Of a DNA stretch of 64,000 nucleotides, positions 32,214 through 39,643 are shown piece after piece. This DNA comes from an uncultured Lachnospiraceae bacterium (GTDB lineage: Bacteria > Bacillota > Clostridia > Lachnospirales > Lachnospiraceae). The DNA lies in assembly GCA_910577675.1 (NCBI GenBank), contig CAJTOR010000004.1, positions 1-64,000 of the forward strand, read 5' to 3'. Each line of letters starts with the position of its first letter. Within the stretch, counting starts at the first letter, position 1. The translations under genes and the position numbers were made by a program. The notes beneath the pieces are model-generated. The model saw nothing but the letters and a program-made list of their open reading frames with translations, was not told the DNA's origin and ran no database searches.

Positions 32214-33430
32214 GTATAATTCCCTCCCGCAAAAAAGGCAGAGCCAAGCTCCTCCTTTATTTCATCGGTGTCAAAATACAGGATTTCCACATCCGCGGGC
32301 AGACATTCCCCCACTTCCTGCATCGCTTCCCTCTCGCAGAACAAAAGAGCCGAAAGCCACGCCGACTTGCGCGCCTGCTCCATCAGTAAAAGCCCTTCCC
32401 CCGGTGCTTTATCCGCCGACAAATAAAAAATATTGCTGTACTGATTTTCTCCATATTCTGCCAGAAAGCGCGCCGTCCCATTCACAGGTTTTCTTCCCGC
32501 AGCCTCCCGCAGCAAAAGCCCCACCGTTTCATAGAAATCCTCGGGAGCGGAAATTTTGTGCTTTTCATTCTGTCCGCCTGGCGCATTCCACGCGATATAA
32601 TGAACCTGCCCCTGCGCACTTAATGTCCCCGACAAGGAGAAGAGTGCACAGAGCAGGGCATCCCTGTATTTTAAAAATTCCGCCATATCTTTATGAAAAC
32701 CATAATCCAGAAAAATCAGAACGGAACAATCCACCGGAAGACCAAATTCCTTAACCATAATCTGCCCAAACTTACCTGTAAGTTTCCAGTGGATGCGGTT
32801 AAGCTTATCCCCCGGGTTATAGGTGCGGATATCGAAAAGCTCCGAGGCATCGTCTCCGCCTTTCACACCCGAATAGATCTCCCCCTCCACCATAACATTG
32901 GGATTTGGCTTTACCGGCCTTCCCTCCATGGCATACGCCTCCGGCAGCACGGTTACGCCCCCCTCAAATATCCCGCATTCCACCACGGGAATTTTCTTTG
33001 AAAAAATCTGGAACATATCATAGATTTTTGCCTTCTTCACGGAAAATGCAAACTGCGCGCAGTATTCCGACTCGGCATATAATTCGTATCCGTCCTCCCC
33101 GTCCGGCGAAAATACAAGCTTCTTCTTTTTCCATTTCCCCGTCGCGCAATTTCGATGCAAAAGCCATACCACAACAGCCCCTGCCGGAAGTAGCTGCCTG
33201 CCCTTCACGCGGAAACGAAGGCAGAAAAGCTCCCCTTTTTTTACAACCTGCACCGGAATCTCCACAACGACCTTCATCCTGAAAGTCCCCACACAAAATA
33301 CCAAAAACAGGATTGGAAGGAACACCAGGAGCATATAAAAAAGGATGGCGGTTGCCGGAAACAGATAGAGGTGCATGACCAGCCAGAAAATTGCCAGAAG
33401 ACCGAGATACGCCAATTTACGCTTTATCAT
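32198..33430 (-). CDS. DUF58 family protein with VWA-like fold
   Basis: A 410-residue protein from MIKRKLAYLGLLA. Two N-terminal helices are followed by a beta-rich domain and the DUF58 core, recognised by GVKGGDDASELFDIRTYNPGDKLNRIHWKLTGKFGQIMVKEFG (residues about 190-235). DUF58 proteins are encoded with MoxR ATPases and transglutaminase-like proteins and are taken to be substrate- or metal-binding partners. The ATG at 33430 has GGAGGATT just upstream; the longer frame begins inside moxR. It lies 25 bp after the moxR stop. Confidence 0.88.
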   Translation of the reverse strand: MIKRKLAYLGLLAIFWLVMHLYLFPATAILFYMLLVFLPILFLVFCVGTFRMKVVVEIPVQVVKKGELFCLRFRVKGRQLLPAGAVVVWLLHRNCATGKWKKKKLVFSPDGEDGYELYAESEYCAQFAFSVKKAKIYDMFQIFSKKIPVVECGIFEGGVTVLPEAYAMEGRPVKPNPNVMVEGEIYSGVKGGDDASELFDIRTYNPGDKLNRIHWKLTGKFGQIMVKEFGLPVDCSVLIFLDYGFHKDMAEFLKYRDALLCALFSLSGTLSAQGQVHYIAWNAPGGQNEKHKISAPEDFYETVGLLLREAAGRKPVNGTARFLAEYGENQYSNIFYLSADKAPGEGLLLMEQARKSAWLSALLFCEREAMQEVGECLPADVEILYFDTDEIKEELGSAFFAGGNYTWQGN

Positions 33431-33455
33431 TTTAATCCTCCATGCCGCCTTCCCC

Positions 33456-34403
33456 TTATGCTTTTTTGTGCAGGCGCGGCGCGGAAACCGCCGAAAGGAT
33501 ACCTGCTGCCACATCGTCCATCGTCGTCCGGTTCAGTCTTGCCTTTGGCGCGAGAAGCATCCTGTGCTTTACCACATCGCCAAACACCTTCCTTACATCA
33601 TCCGGTATCACGTAATCGCGCCCCGCCATATAAGCAGCCGCTTTTGCCATATTCGCGAGCGCGATTGTCCCGCGCGGGCTAACACCCAGGGCAAGCATAT
33701 CATTCTCCCTGGTTTTTTGTACCAGCGCCGCAATATAGCTGTACACTGCATCGTGGATATAGGTATTCTCCACCGCCTCCTGCATCAGAAGAAGCTCCTT
33801 CCTTCCAAGAATGTTTTCCACCCGGTCAAGGGGATTTCCCTCCTCCCTGTCCTTCAACATCCCGATCTCGCTCGCAATATCCGGGTAACCCATCGTAAGC
33901 CTTACCATAAAGCGGTCCATCTGTGATTCCGGCAGCATCTGGGTGCCGACCGAACCGATTGGATTCTGCGTTGCAATAACGACAAAGGGGGTGGGGAGCG
34001 GTCTTGTCACACCGTCCACCGTCACATTGCCCTCCTCCATCACCTCAAGCAGCGCTGACTGTGTTTTGGAGGAAGTTCGGTTTATCTCGTCCGCCAGAAA
34101 AAGATTGCACATAATACTGCCCGGGCGGTACTGCATCTTCCCGTCCGCAGTAAGCATCTGGAAACCCACCACATCGCCGGGAAGCACATCCGGGGTAAAC
34201 TGCATCCTGCGGTAATCAAGCTGTAAAACTTTCGATATTGCAAGTGCAAGTGTGGTCTTTCCAACTCCCGGGATATCCTCAATCAGGACATGTCCGCCCG
34301 CCAAAATCGCCATCAGCACCTTCTCAATAATACTGTCCTTCCCGATAATTACCTTTTTTATTTCCACCATAACCCTCTGAAGGTTTTTGTTATATTCCTG
34401 CAT
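33456..34403 (-). CDS. MoxR family AAA+ ATPase
   Basis: A 315-residue ATPase with Walker A GVGKTTLA (about residues 46-53), Walker B LFLADEINR (about 107-115), sensor 1 FVVIATQNPIGS and arginine-finger region LPESQMDRFM. The C-terminal lid has GVSPRGTIALANMAKAAAYMAGRDYVIPDDV, a MoxR hallmark. It acts as a remodelling chaperone on client proteins, here probably those of the DUF58/transglutaminase set. The start has AGAGGA 8 nt upstream. Confidence 0.93.
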   Translation of the reverse strand: MQEYNKNLQRVMVEIKKVIIGKDSIIEKVLMAILAGGHVLIEDIPGVGKTTLALAISKVLQLDYRRMQFTPDVLPGDVVGFQMLTADGKMQYRPGSIMCNLFLADEINRTSSKTQSALLEVMEEGNVTVDGVTRPLPTPFVVIATQNPIGSVGTQMLPESQMDRFMVRLTMGYPDIASEIGMLKDREEGNPLDRVENILGRKELLLMQEAVENTYIHDAVYSYIAALVQKTRENDMLALGVSPRGTIALANMAKAAAYMAGRDYVIPDDVRKVFGDVVKHRMLLAPKARLNRTTMDDVAAGILSAVSAPRLHKKA

Positions 34404-34445
34404 CTTTTATTCCTCTTTTCCATATTTCCTCTTACCCCGCACACG

Positions 34446-34480
34446 CAAAAACACTCCGTAAAGCAATCCTTTCGGAGTGT
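34446..34480 (-). terminator. Intrinsic terminator after the NUDIX gene, also inside the moxR leader
   Basis: ACACTCCG (34480-34473) and CGGAGTGT (34458-34451) form the stem on the minus strand, extended by AAAG/CTTT pairs. TTTTTG follows (34450-34445). It ends the nrdD-thyX-NUDIX unit but lies between the promoter at 34506-34534 and moxR. Confidence 0.8.
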
Positions 34481-34505
34481 CACTTCTTGCAGATATACTA
34501 TCCAT

Positions 34506-34534
34506 ATTTTACAGGGTTATCCGAAAACTGTCAA
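34506..34534 (-). promoter_or_regulatory. Consensus promoter inside the NUDIX gene end, toward moxR
   Basis: Minus strand TTGACA (34534-34529), 17-bp spacer, TAAAAT (34511-34506). Transcription would start near 34499, about 20 nt before the terminator hairpin, giving a possible attenuated moxR promoter. Confidence 0.55.
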
Positions 34535-34997
34535 GACTTTTCCCATTCAGTACTGCCCCCTCAAGCAAATCCCCCCTGTAACACAGCTTGAGTGAAAAAA
34601 AATCCCCATCTTCTAAAAGCAGCCTGAGAAATATCTTATCCCCCTCCCAGAGCGGCAGTTTAAATACCTGTTCCTTCCAAACCCACGAAAGATCCCCCTC
34701 GTCACATTCCGTTAGAACCCCCTCAAAACCATCCGCGGTATACAAAAACATATACTCCGCCTCCCGCCCCTCCTGGCAAAAGGTAATGATTCCCCTTATC
34801 CGATACGAGGTAAGCCTAAGACCGCTCTCCTCCAAAACTTCGCGCACCACACAGTCATCCGGGCTCTCGCCGGGAAGGATATGCCCGCCTAAGCCAATCC
34901 ATTTGCCGGCGTTGATATCCTCCTTTTTCTTTACCCGGTGCAGCATCAGATACTGCCCGTCCCGCTCAATATAACAAAGTGTTGTAATCTCCCCCAT
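34509..34997 (-). CDS. NUDIX hydrolase (8-oxo-dGTP-type pool sanitation or related)
   Basis: About 162 residues with the Nudix box GGHILPGESPDDCVVREVLEESGL (residues about 37-60, split here by position: Gly-x5-Glu then REVLEE). The N-terminal strand CYIERDGQYLMLHRVKKKEDINAGKWIGLGG fits the MTH1/MutT-like 8-oxo-(d)GTP diphosphatase subgroup. The ATG at 34997 or a GTG at 35006 can start it, with AAGGGG upstream. It follows thyX by about 30 bp, so it is third gene of an operon that makes and cleans deoxynucleotides. The substrate is inferred from context. Confidence 0.85.
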   Translation of the reverse strand: MGEITTLCYIERDGQYLMLHRVKKKEDINAGKWIGLGGHILPGESPDDCVVREVLEESGLRLTSYRIRGIITFCQEGREAEYMFLYTADGFEGVLTECDEGDLSWVWKEQVFKLPLWEGDKIFLRLLLEDGDFFSLKLCYRGDLLEGAVLNGKSLDSFRITL

Positions 34998-35026
34998 CAC
35001 CGCCACGCCCCTTAATCACTCCTCTT

Positions 35027-35710
35027 CTATTCTGCTTCCTCCCTCCTGCGCGCCCTCCCGCAGGATTTCTTTTCCGTACAATATCCGGCTGCATCACATT
35101 TCGGCATAAAAAGGTGCTCCACCACCCATTCCCACTCCCCCGAATATCCTTTTAGCTCCCGGCACAAATCCGAAAACAGTTCCCTGTATTCCCAGTATGC
35201 CCGCGCGCACATCCGCTGTCTGCTCATATCGACAAGATTGCGCAGATTGCGCCTGTCCACAATCCTTGTCGCCATGCCAAGCGGAAGAAGCATCGCGGAA
35301 TCCTCCCTCGGTATTCCAATTTTTTCCAATTCCTTTAATGATTCCAGAATACCGTCCATCGCGCGCACATAAGCTTTCCTCGCGTCATCATCCTTCGCTA
35401 TGGCGGGCGGTGTGATATAGTCAAATCCCTTCTGGTAATTAATATAGCGCGTGCTCGACTGCAATCTGGTCGGCGCGCCCCCGATATGGGTGTACCACTC
35501 GCGGATCACCCTTGCACTGTATCCGTCGAGGATCATCTCGACATTGACGTATTCAAGTGTCCTGCCATGGTTTGACTTAATGCAGTCCATCCCGCGCCTG
35601 TAGTTTTTTTCTTCATCCTCCGCATCCCCGCCCCAGCACACGCCCGCGCGCCTGCCAATCAATGTGACCGGGTTCTTCGTCGTTTCCGGCAAAATGGTAA
35701 TCTTTCCCAT
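35027..35710 (-). CDS. thyX: ThyX-like FAD-dependent thymidylate synthase, divergent motif
   Basis: A 227-residue protein from MGKITILPETTK. The ATG at 35710 has AAAGGAGG 6 nt upstream. ThyX transfers a methyl group to dUMP using FAD and methylene-folate. The region YTHIGGAPTRLQSSTRY (about residues 67-83) aligns with the ThyX motif RHRxxSxNxxSxRY but lacks the leading RHR and has a Pro-Thr-Arg variant. RQRMCARAYWEYRELFSDLC is like the ThyX C-terminal helix. The tail has four cysteines (PKCDAAGYC, KSCGR) that may bind metal. It is co-transcribed with nrdD, which supports a dTMP role, but the divergent motif leaves activity open. Confidence 0.75.
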   Translation of the reverse strand: MGKITILPETTKNPVTLIGRRAGVCWGGDAEDEEKNYRRGMDCIKSNHGRTLEYVNVEMILDGYSARVIREWYTHIGGAPTRLQSSTRYINYQKGFDYITPPAIAKDDDARKAYVRAMDGILESLKELEKIGIPREDSAMLLPLGMATRIVDRRNLRNLVDMSRQRMCARAYWEYRELFSDLCRELKGYSGEWEWVVEHLFMPKCDAAGYCTEKKSCGRARRREEAE

Positions 35711-35796
35711 AGCGCCTCCTTTCCCTGGATAAAAGTTGCCAAGTCCCGCCATCACGGCGGGACTTACTGACAAAACTCACTGTATTAATTTTAATT

Positions 35797-38169
35797 TTAC
35801 ATTGCCGAAACAAACGCCCTTATTTTGGATGCGTTCGCGTACAGCGAAACAACACCCTCCTGGACTGTAACAAGCGTTGGTGCCTGTTTTATGCCAAGAC
35901 TCTCAACAAGTTTGGCGTTGTTTTCGGCATCAAGTTCCGTGTACTCAATCCCCGAAAGAAAATTCTTTGCCAGGCGGCAGTTCGGACAATTTTTTGTGGT
36001 CACGAGATAAATTCCATCCAAGAGCGCGCAGTCCCCGCCACTTTCAAGATCAAGTGCAATTCCAGGCTGCACCCCATTACCGGCTCTTTCGCTTTCCCAT
36101 TCCGACAGGTCGTAAACTTTCCGGTTTTTATACTCCTGCGCCTTGCCAACATTCCAGTTTTGCACAGGGCGGTAGTAGCCTGTTATGCGGCTGTAAACTT
36201 CTGTTGACGCGCCGCATTTCGGACAGGAATAAATCTCCCCGGACAGATAGCCATGTTCGCGGCAGATCGAGTAGGTCGGCGAAATCGTATAGTAGGGCAG
36301 CTTGTAATTTGTTGCAACCGCACGCACCAGCTTCGCCGCCGCCTGCCAGCCAGGAAGCTTCTCTCCGAGGAAAGCGTGGAACACCGTCCCCGATGTGTAG
36401 AGTGTCTGCAGCTCATCCTGGATATCGAGCGCCGCAAAGATATCTTCCGTATAATCGACCGGGAGATGGGAACTGTTCGTGTAGTACGGCGCATCCCCCT
36501 CCTTCCCGGCAGTTTTAATATTCGGGAAGCGGCTTTTATCATGCTTTGCCAGACGGTAGCTCGTCGATTCCGCCGGCGTTGCCTCAAGGTTATACAGATC
36601 GCCATACTGTTCCTGATAGTCGCTAAGGCGTTCCCTCATATGGTTTAATACCTTTGCAGCAAATTCCTGCGTTGCCCTGTGTGTCATATCCTGCCCGAGG
36701 AAGCGGGCATTTAAACCGACTTCATTCATTCCAACCAGCCCGATTGTGGAAAAATGATTTGAGAATGTGCCAAGGTAGCGCTTTGTATAAGGGTAAAGCC
36801 CTTCGTTTAACAGCTTGGTAATTACCTCCCGCTTTACCTTTAACGAGCGGGCGGAAAGATCCATCATGCGGTCAAGCCGCACAAAAAAATCCCTCTCATC
36901 CGATGCAAGGTAGGCAATGCGCGGCAGGTTTAATGTTACCACGCCGACGGACCCGGTACTCTCCCCGCTGCCAAAAAACCCGCCCGTTTTCCTGCGCAGT
37001 TCCCGAAGGTCAAGACGCAGGCGGCAGCACATGGAACGGACATCGCTCGGTTTCATGTCGCTGTTGATATAATTGGAAAAATATGGAGTCCCATATTTCG
37101 CGGTCATTTCAAACAGCAGGCGGTTATTCTCCGTGTCCGACCAGTCAAAATCTTTTGTGATGGAATAAGTCGGGATCGGGTACTGGAAACCGCGCCCGTT
37201 CGCATCCCCCTCGATCATAATCTCAATAAAGGCTTTGTTGACCATATCCATCTCTTTTTTGCAGTCCTTATATTTAAAGTCCACTTCCCTGCCGCCGACG
37301 ATGCAGTTCAGTTCAGCCAGGTCATCCGGAACAGTCCAGTCAAGTGTGATATTGGAAAATGGTGCCTGTGTCCCCCAGCGGCTCGGCGTGTTCACACCGT
37401 AGACAAAGCACTGGATGCACTGCTTTACATCTTCGTAGGAGAGCCCATCCACCTTTACAAACGGGGCGAGATATGTATCGAAGGAAGAAAATGCCTGCGC
37501 GCCCGCCCACTCGTTCTGCATAATGCCTAAAAAATTGACCATCTGGTTGCAGAGTGTCGAGAGATGTTTGGCCGGGGCTGATGTAATCTTTCCCGGAATT
37601 CCGCCAAGCCCCTCCTTTATCAACTGTTTCAGGGACCAGCCCGCGCAGTACCCGGTCAGCATCGAGAGGTCATGTATATGTATATCCGCGTTCCTGTGCG
37701 CCTGCGCAATCTCCGCATCATAGATTTCTGACAGCCAGTAGTGCGCAGTGATGGAGCCTGAATTGTGCAGGATAAGCCCGCCGACCGAATAGGTCACGGT
37801 GGAATTTTCCTTTACGCGCCAGTCCTCCTCGCGCACATAGCTGTCCACAATCTCCTTATAATCAAGGATGGTCGATTTCATATTGCGCAGCTTCTCGCGG
37901 TTCTTCCGGTACAGAATATAAGCTTTTGCCACATCGGTATAGCCTGACTGCTCCAGGGTATGCTCCACACTATCCTGGATATCCTCAACACTCACCGCGC
38001 CCTCCTTCACCTTGCCCTGGAAATCCGAAGTCACACGCAGCGACAGAAGGTCAATGATATCCGAATTGTACATCTTGTTTGTCGCATCAAACGCTTTTGT
38101 AATTGCCGCACTGATTTTCTTCAAATCAAATTCTGCAATCTCCCCATCTCTTTTTACCACCTGAAACAT
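35797..38169 (-). CDS. nrdD: Anaerobic ribonucleoside-triphosphate reductase with fused thioredoxin-like domain
   Basis: A 790-residue class III ribonucleotide reductase making dNTPs without oxygen. An N-terminal ATP cone (residues 1-90, VKRDGEIAEFDLKKISAAITKAF) is followed by the barrel with active-site Cys in SMCCRLRLDL. A zinc site (CREHGYLSGEIYSCPKCG) precedes the glycyl-radical Gly at about residue 664 in SRITGYYRPV. Residues about 716-790 are an added glutaredoxin/thioredoxin-like domain with a CPNC redox motif (728-731). The activase NrdG is not in this window. The gene starts with GAGGATG 4-5 nt upstream, right behind a predicted pseudoknot, and heads nrdD-thyX-NUDIX. Confidence 0.95.
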   Translation of the reverse strand: MFQVVKRDGEIAEFDLKKISAAITKAFDATNKMYNSDIIDLLSLRVTSDFQGKVKEGAVSVEDIQDSVEHTLEQSGYTDVAKAYILYRKNREKLRNMKSTILDYKEIVDSYVREEDWRVKENSTVTYSVGGLILHNSGSITAHYWLSEIYDAEIAQAHRNADIHIHDLSMLTGYCAGWSLKQLIKEGLGGIPGKITSAPAKHLSTLCNQMVNFLGIMQNEWAGAQAFSSFDTYLAPFVKVDGLSYEDVKQCIQCFVYGVNTPSRWGTQAPFSNITLDWTVPDDLAELNCIVGGREVDFKYKDCKKEMDMVNKAFIEIMIEGDANGRGFQYPIPTYSITKDFDWSDTENNRLLFEMTAKYGTPYFSNYINSDMKPSDVRSMCCRLRLDLRELRRKTGGFFGSGESTGSVGVVTLNLPRIAYLASDERDFFVRLDRMMDLSARSLKVKREVITKLLNEGLYPYTKRYLGTFSNHFSTIGLVGMNEVGLNARFLGQDMTHRATQEFAAKVLNHMRERLSDYQEQYGDLYNLEATPAESTSYRLAKHDKSRFPNIKTAGKEGDAPYYTNSSHLPVDYTEDIFAALDIQDELQTLYTSGTVFHAFLGEKLPGWQAAAKLVRAVATNYKLPYYTISPTYSICREHGYLSGEIYSCPKCGASTEVYSRITGYYRPVQNWNVGKAQEYKNRKVYDLSEWESERAGNGVQPGIALDLESGGDCALLDGIYLVTTKNCPNCRLAKNFLSGIEYTELDAENNAKLVESLGIKQAPTLVTVQEGVVSLYANASKIRAFVSAM

Positions 38170-38183
38170 AGCATCCTCATTTC

Positions 38184-38240
38184 TGCACTGCCTTTTTTAC
38201 CAACCCACACTGTTTTAGGCAGTGCACAAATACAGTGTGG
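38184..38240 (-). ncRNA. Candidate H-type pseudoknot in the nrdD leader
   Basis: Two perfect inverted repeats interleave. S1 is ACAGTGTGG (38232-38240) with CCACACTGT (38205-38213), 9 bp. S2 is AGGCAGTGCA (38217-38226) with TGCACTGCCT (38184-38193), 10 bp. In the minus-strand RNA the order is S1, S2, S1', S2' with loops of 5 nt (AUUUG), 3 nt (AAA) and 11 nt (GUUGGUAAAAA). This is the geometry of an H-type pseudoknot with an A-rich third loop. It ends 15 nt before the nrdD start codon, so folding could block the ribosome site. I recognise no known riboswitch class. Alternatives are two exclusive hairpins or a protein-binding array. Confidence 0.65.
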
Positions 38241-38275
38241 ACGGCTCCTTAAATTTAAGAGTCCGCCCACCTTTC

Positions 38276-38304
38276 ATTGTAGCATGTCCCATCCTTTTCG
38301 TCAA
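38276..38304 (-). promoter_or_regulatory. Promoter of nrdD-thyX-NUDIX
   Basis: Minus strand TTGACG (38304-38299), 17-bp spacer, TACAAT (38281-38276). Start near 38269, giving a leader of about 100 nt that contains the predicted pseudoknot. Confidence 0.8.
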
Positions 38305-38312
38305 GGCTCACT

Positions 38313-38358
38313 ACAGCATATATTTTGTACTTGTGCTTATAACCACAATATCTTGTGG
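38313..38358 (-). promoter_or_regulatory. Pair of NrdR-box-like operators
   Basis: ACAGCATATATTTTGT (38313-38328) and CCACAATATCTTGTGG (38343-38358) each match 13 of 16 positions of the published NrdR box (acaCwAtATaTwGtgt). Their centres are 30 bp apart, near the usual three helical turns. They lie just upstream of the -35 of the nrdD promoter. NrdR represses ribonucleotide reductase genes when dATP is high. Confidence 0.75.
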
Positions 38359-38377
38359 TTTTTTCGACATTCCTCCG

Positions 38378-39628
38378 CTATCCTACAAGGGAGTGGTAAA
38401 GTTCCTTCGGCACGTAGGCACTCACGAATATCCCGTCTTCACGGTACTCCTGCGCCAAAATCTGACCATATTTTCTAACCAGCGCAATCTGCCCGGACTC
38501 ATTGTATAAAAAAACTTTCTCCAACAGTACTTGTTTTTCTTTTAATATCTCCCCGATCTTCTCTAAAAGCTTTTCAACCCCCTCCCCTGTTTTCGCTGAA
38601 ATCCGGACTGCACAATCCGCCCTCCGGTCTTTTATCATCCGGTCAGGGTCTGCTAAGTCCATCTTATTAAAGACAGTGACCACCGTTTTATCCTTGATCC
38701 CAAGCTGGTAAAGTGTTTCATAGACCACATGCATCTGCGTTTCAGCCTCCTCTCCCGAAGCGTCCACCACATGCAATATCAGGTCGCTATATTTCGCCTC
38801 CTCCAATGTGGAGCGGAATGCATCCACAAGGTGGTGCGGCAGCTTGCGGATAAAGCCCACGGTATCCGTTACCAGGATTTCTTCTCCCCCCGCAAGTTTC
38901 AGGTTCCTTGTCGTAGGGTCGAGCGTGGCAAAGAGCATATCCTGCGAGAGCACGCCCGCGCCCGTCAGATAGTTTAAGAGTGTTGATTTTCCCGCATTGG
39001 TATAGCCGACAATCGCAACCACCGGGACGGGGTTTTTACTGCGCAGGCTGCGCGCTACCTCACGGTTTTTCTTTACCTCGGACAGCTCGCGGTTTAGCTG
39101 CGCAATCCTGCTCTTGATAAGCCGCCTGTCCACCTCGAGTTTTTTCTCGCCAGGTCCCCTGGTGCCGATCCCGCCGCCGAGCCTTGACAATGCGTCCCTC
39201 ATACCAATAAGCCTTGTCTGGCGGTATTTTAGCTGCGCAAGTTCCACCTGGATTTTCCCCTCCCTGGTCACCGCGTGCTGCGCAAAAATATCCAGGATCA
39301 GCATCGTGCGGTCCATCACCTTGCAGCCAAGTGCCGCCTCAAGGTTTTTCATCTGGGCGGGGGAGAGCTCGTCATCGCAGATAATCCCGTCCGCGCCAAG
39401 TTCACACACCGCCTGCGACACCTCCTCAATCTTGCCCTTGCCGATGTAAGTGCCCGGGTGCGCACTCTCCCTGTTCTGGATAAAAGTCGCAAGAGTGTCC
39501 GCCTGCGCCGTTTTTGCCAGCTCCATTAATTCCAGAAGGGATTTTTCCGTATCGTCGTCTTCCTGTTCTTTTACACCGACTAAAATTACCTTCTCCCTCT
39601 CCTGTTTCACTTCATATAATTCCGCCAT
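38378..39628 (-). CDS. hflX: Ribosome-associated GTPase HflX
   Basis: A 416-residue GTPase. Its N-terminal domain has GTYIGKGKIEEV and DDELSPAQMKNLEAALGCKVMDRT, and a helical linker has GPGEKKLEVDRRLIKSRI. The G domain has G1 GYTNAGKSTLLN, G2 region TLDPTTR, G3 DTVGFI and G4 FNKMDL. HflX splits stalled or stressed ribosomes. A C-terminal extension of about 60 residues is of normal type. It begins 15 bp after the TPR lipoprotein stop and is last in the iscS-mnmA-TPR-hflX row. Confidence 0.95.
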   Translation of the reverse strand: MAELYEVKQEREKVILVGVKEQEDDDTEKSLLELMELAKTAQADTLATFIQNRESAHPGTYIGKGKIEEVSQAVCELGADGIICDDELSPAQMKNLEAALGCKVMDRTMLILDIFAQHAVTREGKIQVELAQLKYRQTRLIGMRDALSRLGGGIGTRGPGEKKLEVDRRLIKSRIAQLNRELSEVKKNREVARSLRSKNPVPVVAIVGYTNAGKSTLLNYLTGAGVLSQDMLFATLDPTTRNLKLAGGEEILVTDTVGFIRKLPHHLVDAFRSTLEEAKYSDLILHVVDASGEEAETQMHVVYETLYQLGIKDKTVVTVFNKMDLADPDRMIKDRRADCAVRISAKTGEGVEKLLEKIGEILKEKQVLLEKVFLYNESGQIALVRKYGQILAQEYREDGIFVSAYVPKELYHSLVG

Positions 39629-39643
39629 ATTCCCTCACCTTCT

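Noticed and set aside
38341..38365. Terminator on the plus strand (AACCACAA/TTGTGGTT followed by T-run)
   Set aside because: No plus-strand gene precedes it, and the palindrome fits an NrdR box in the nrdD control region better.
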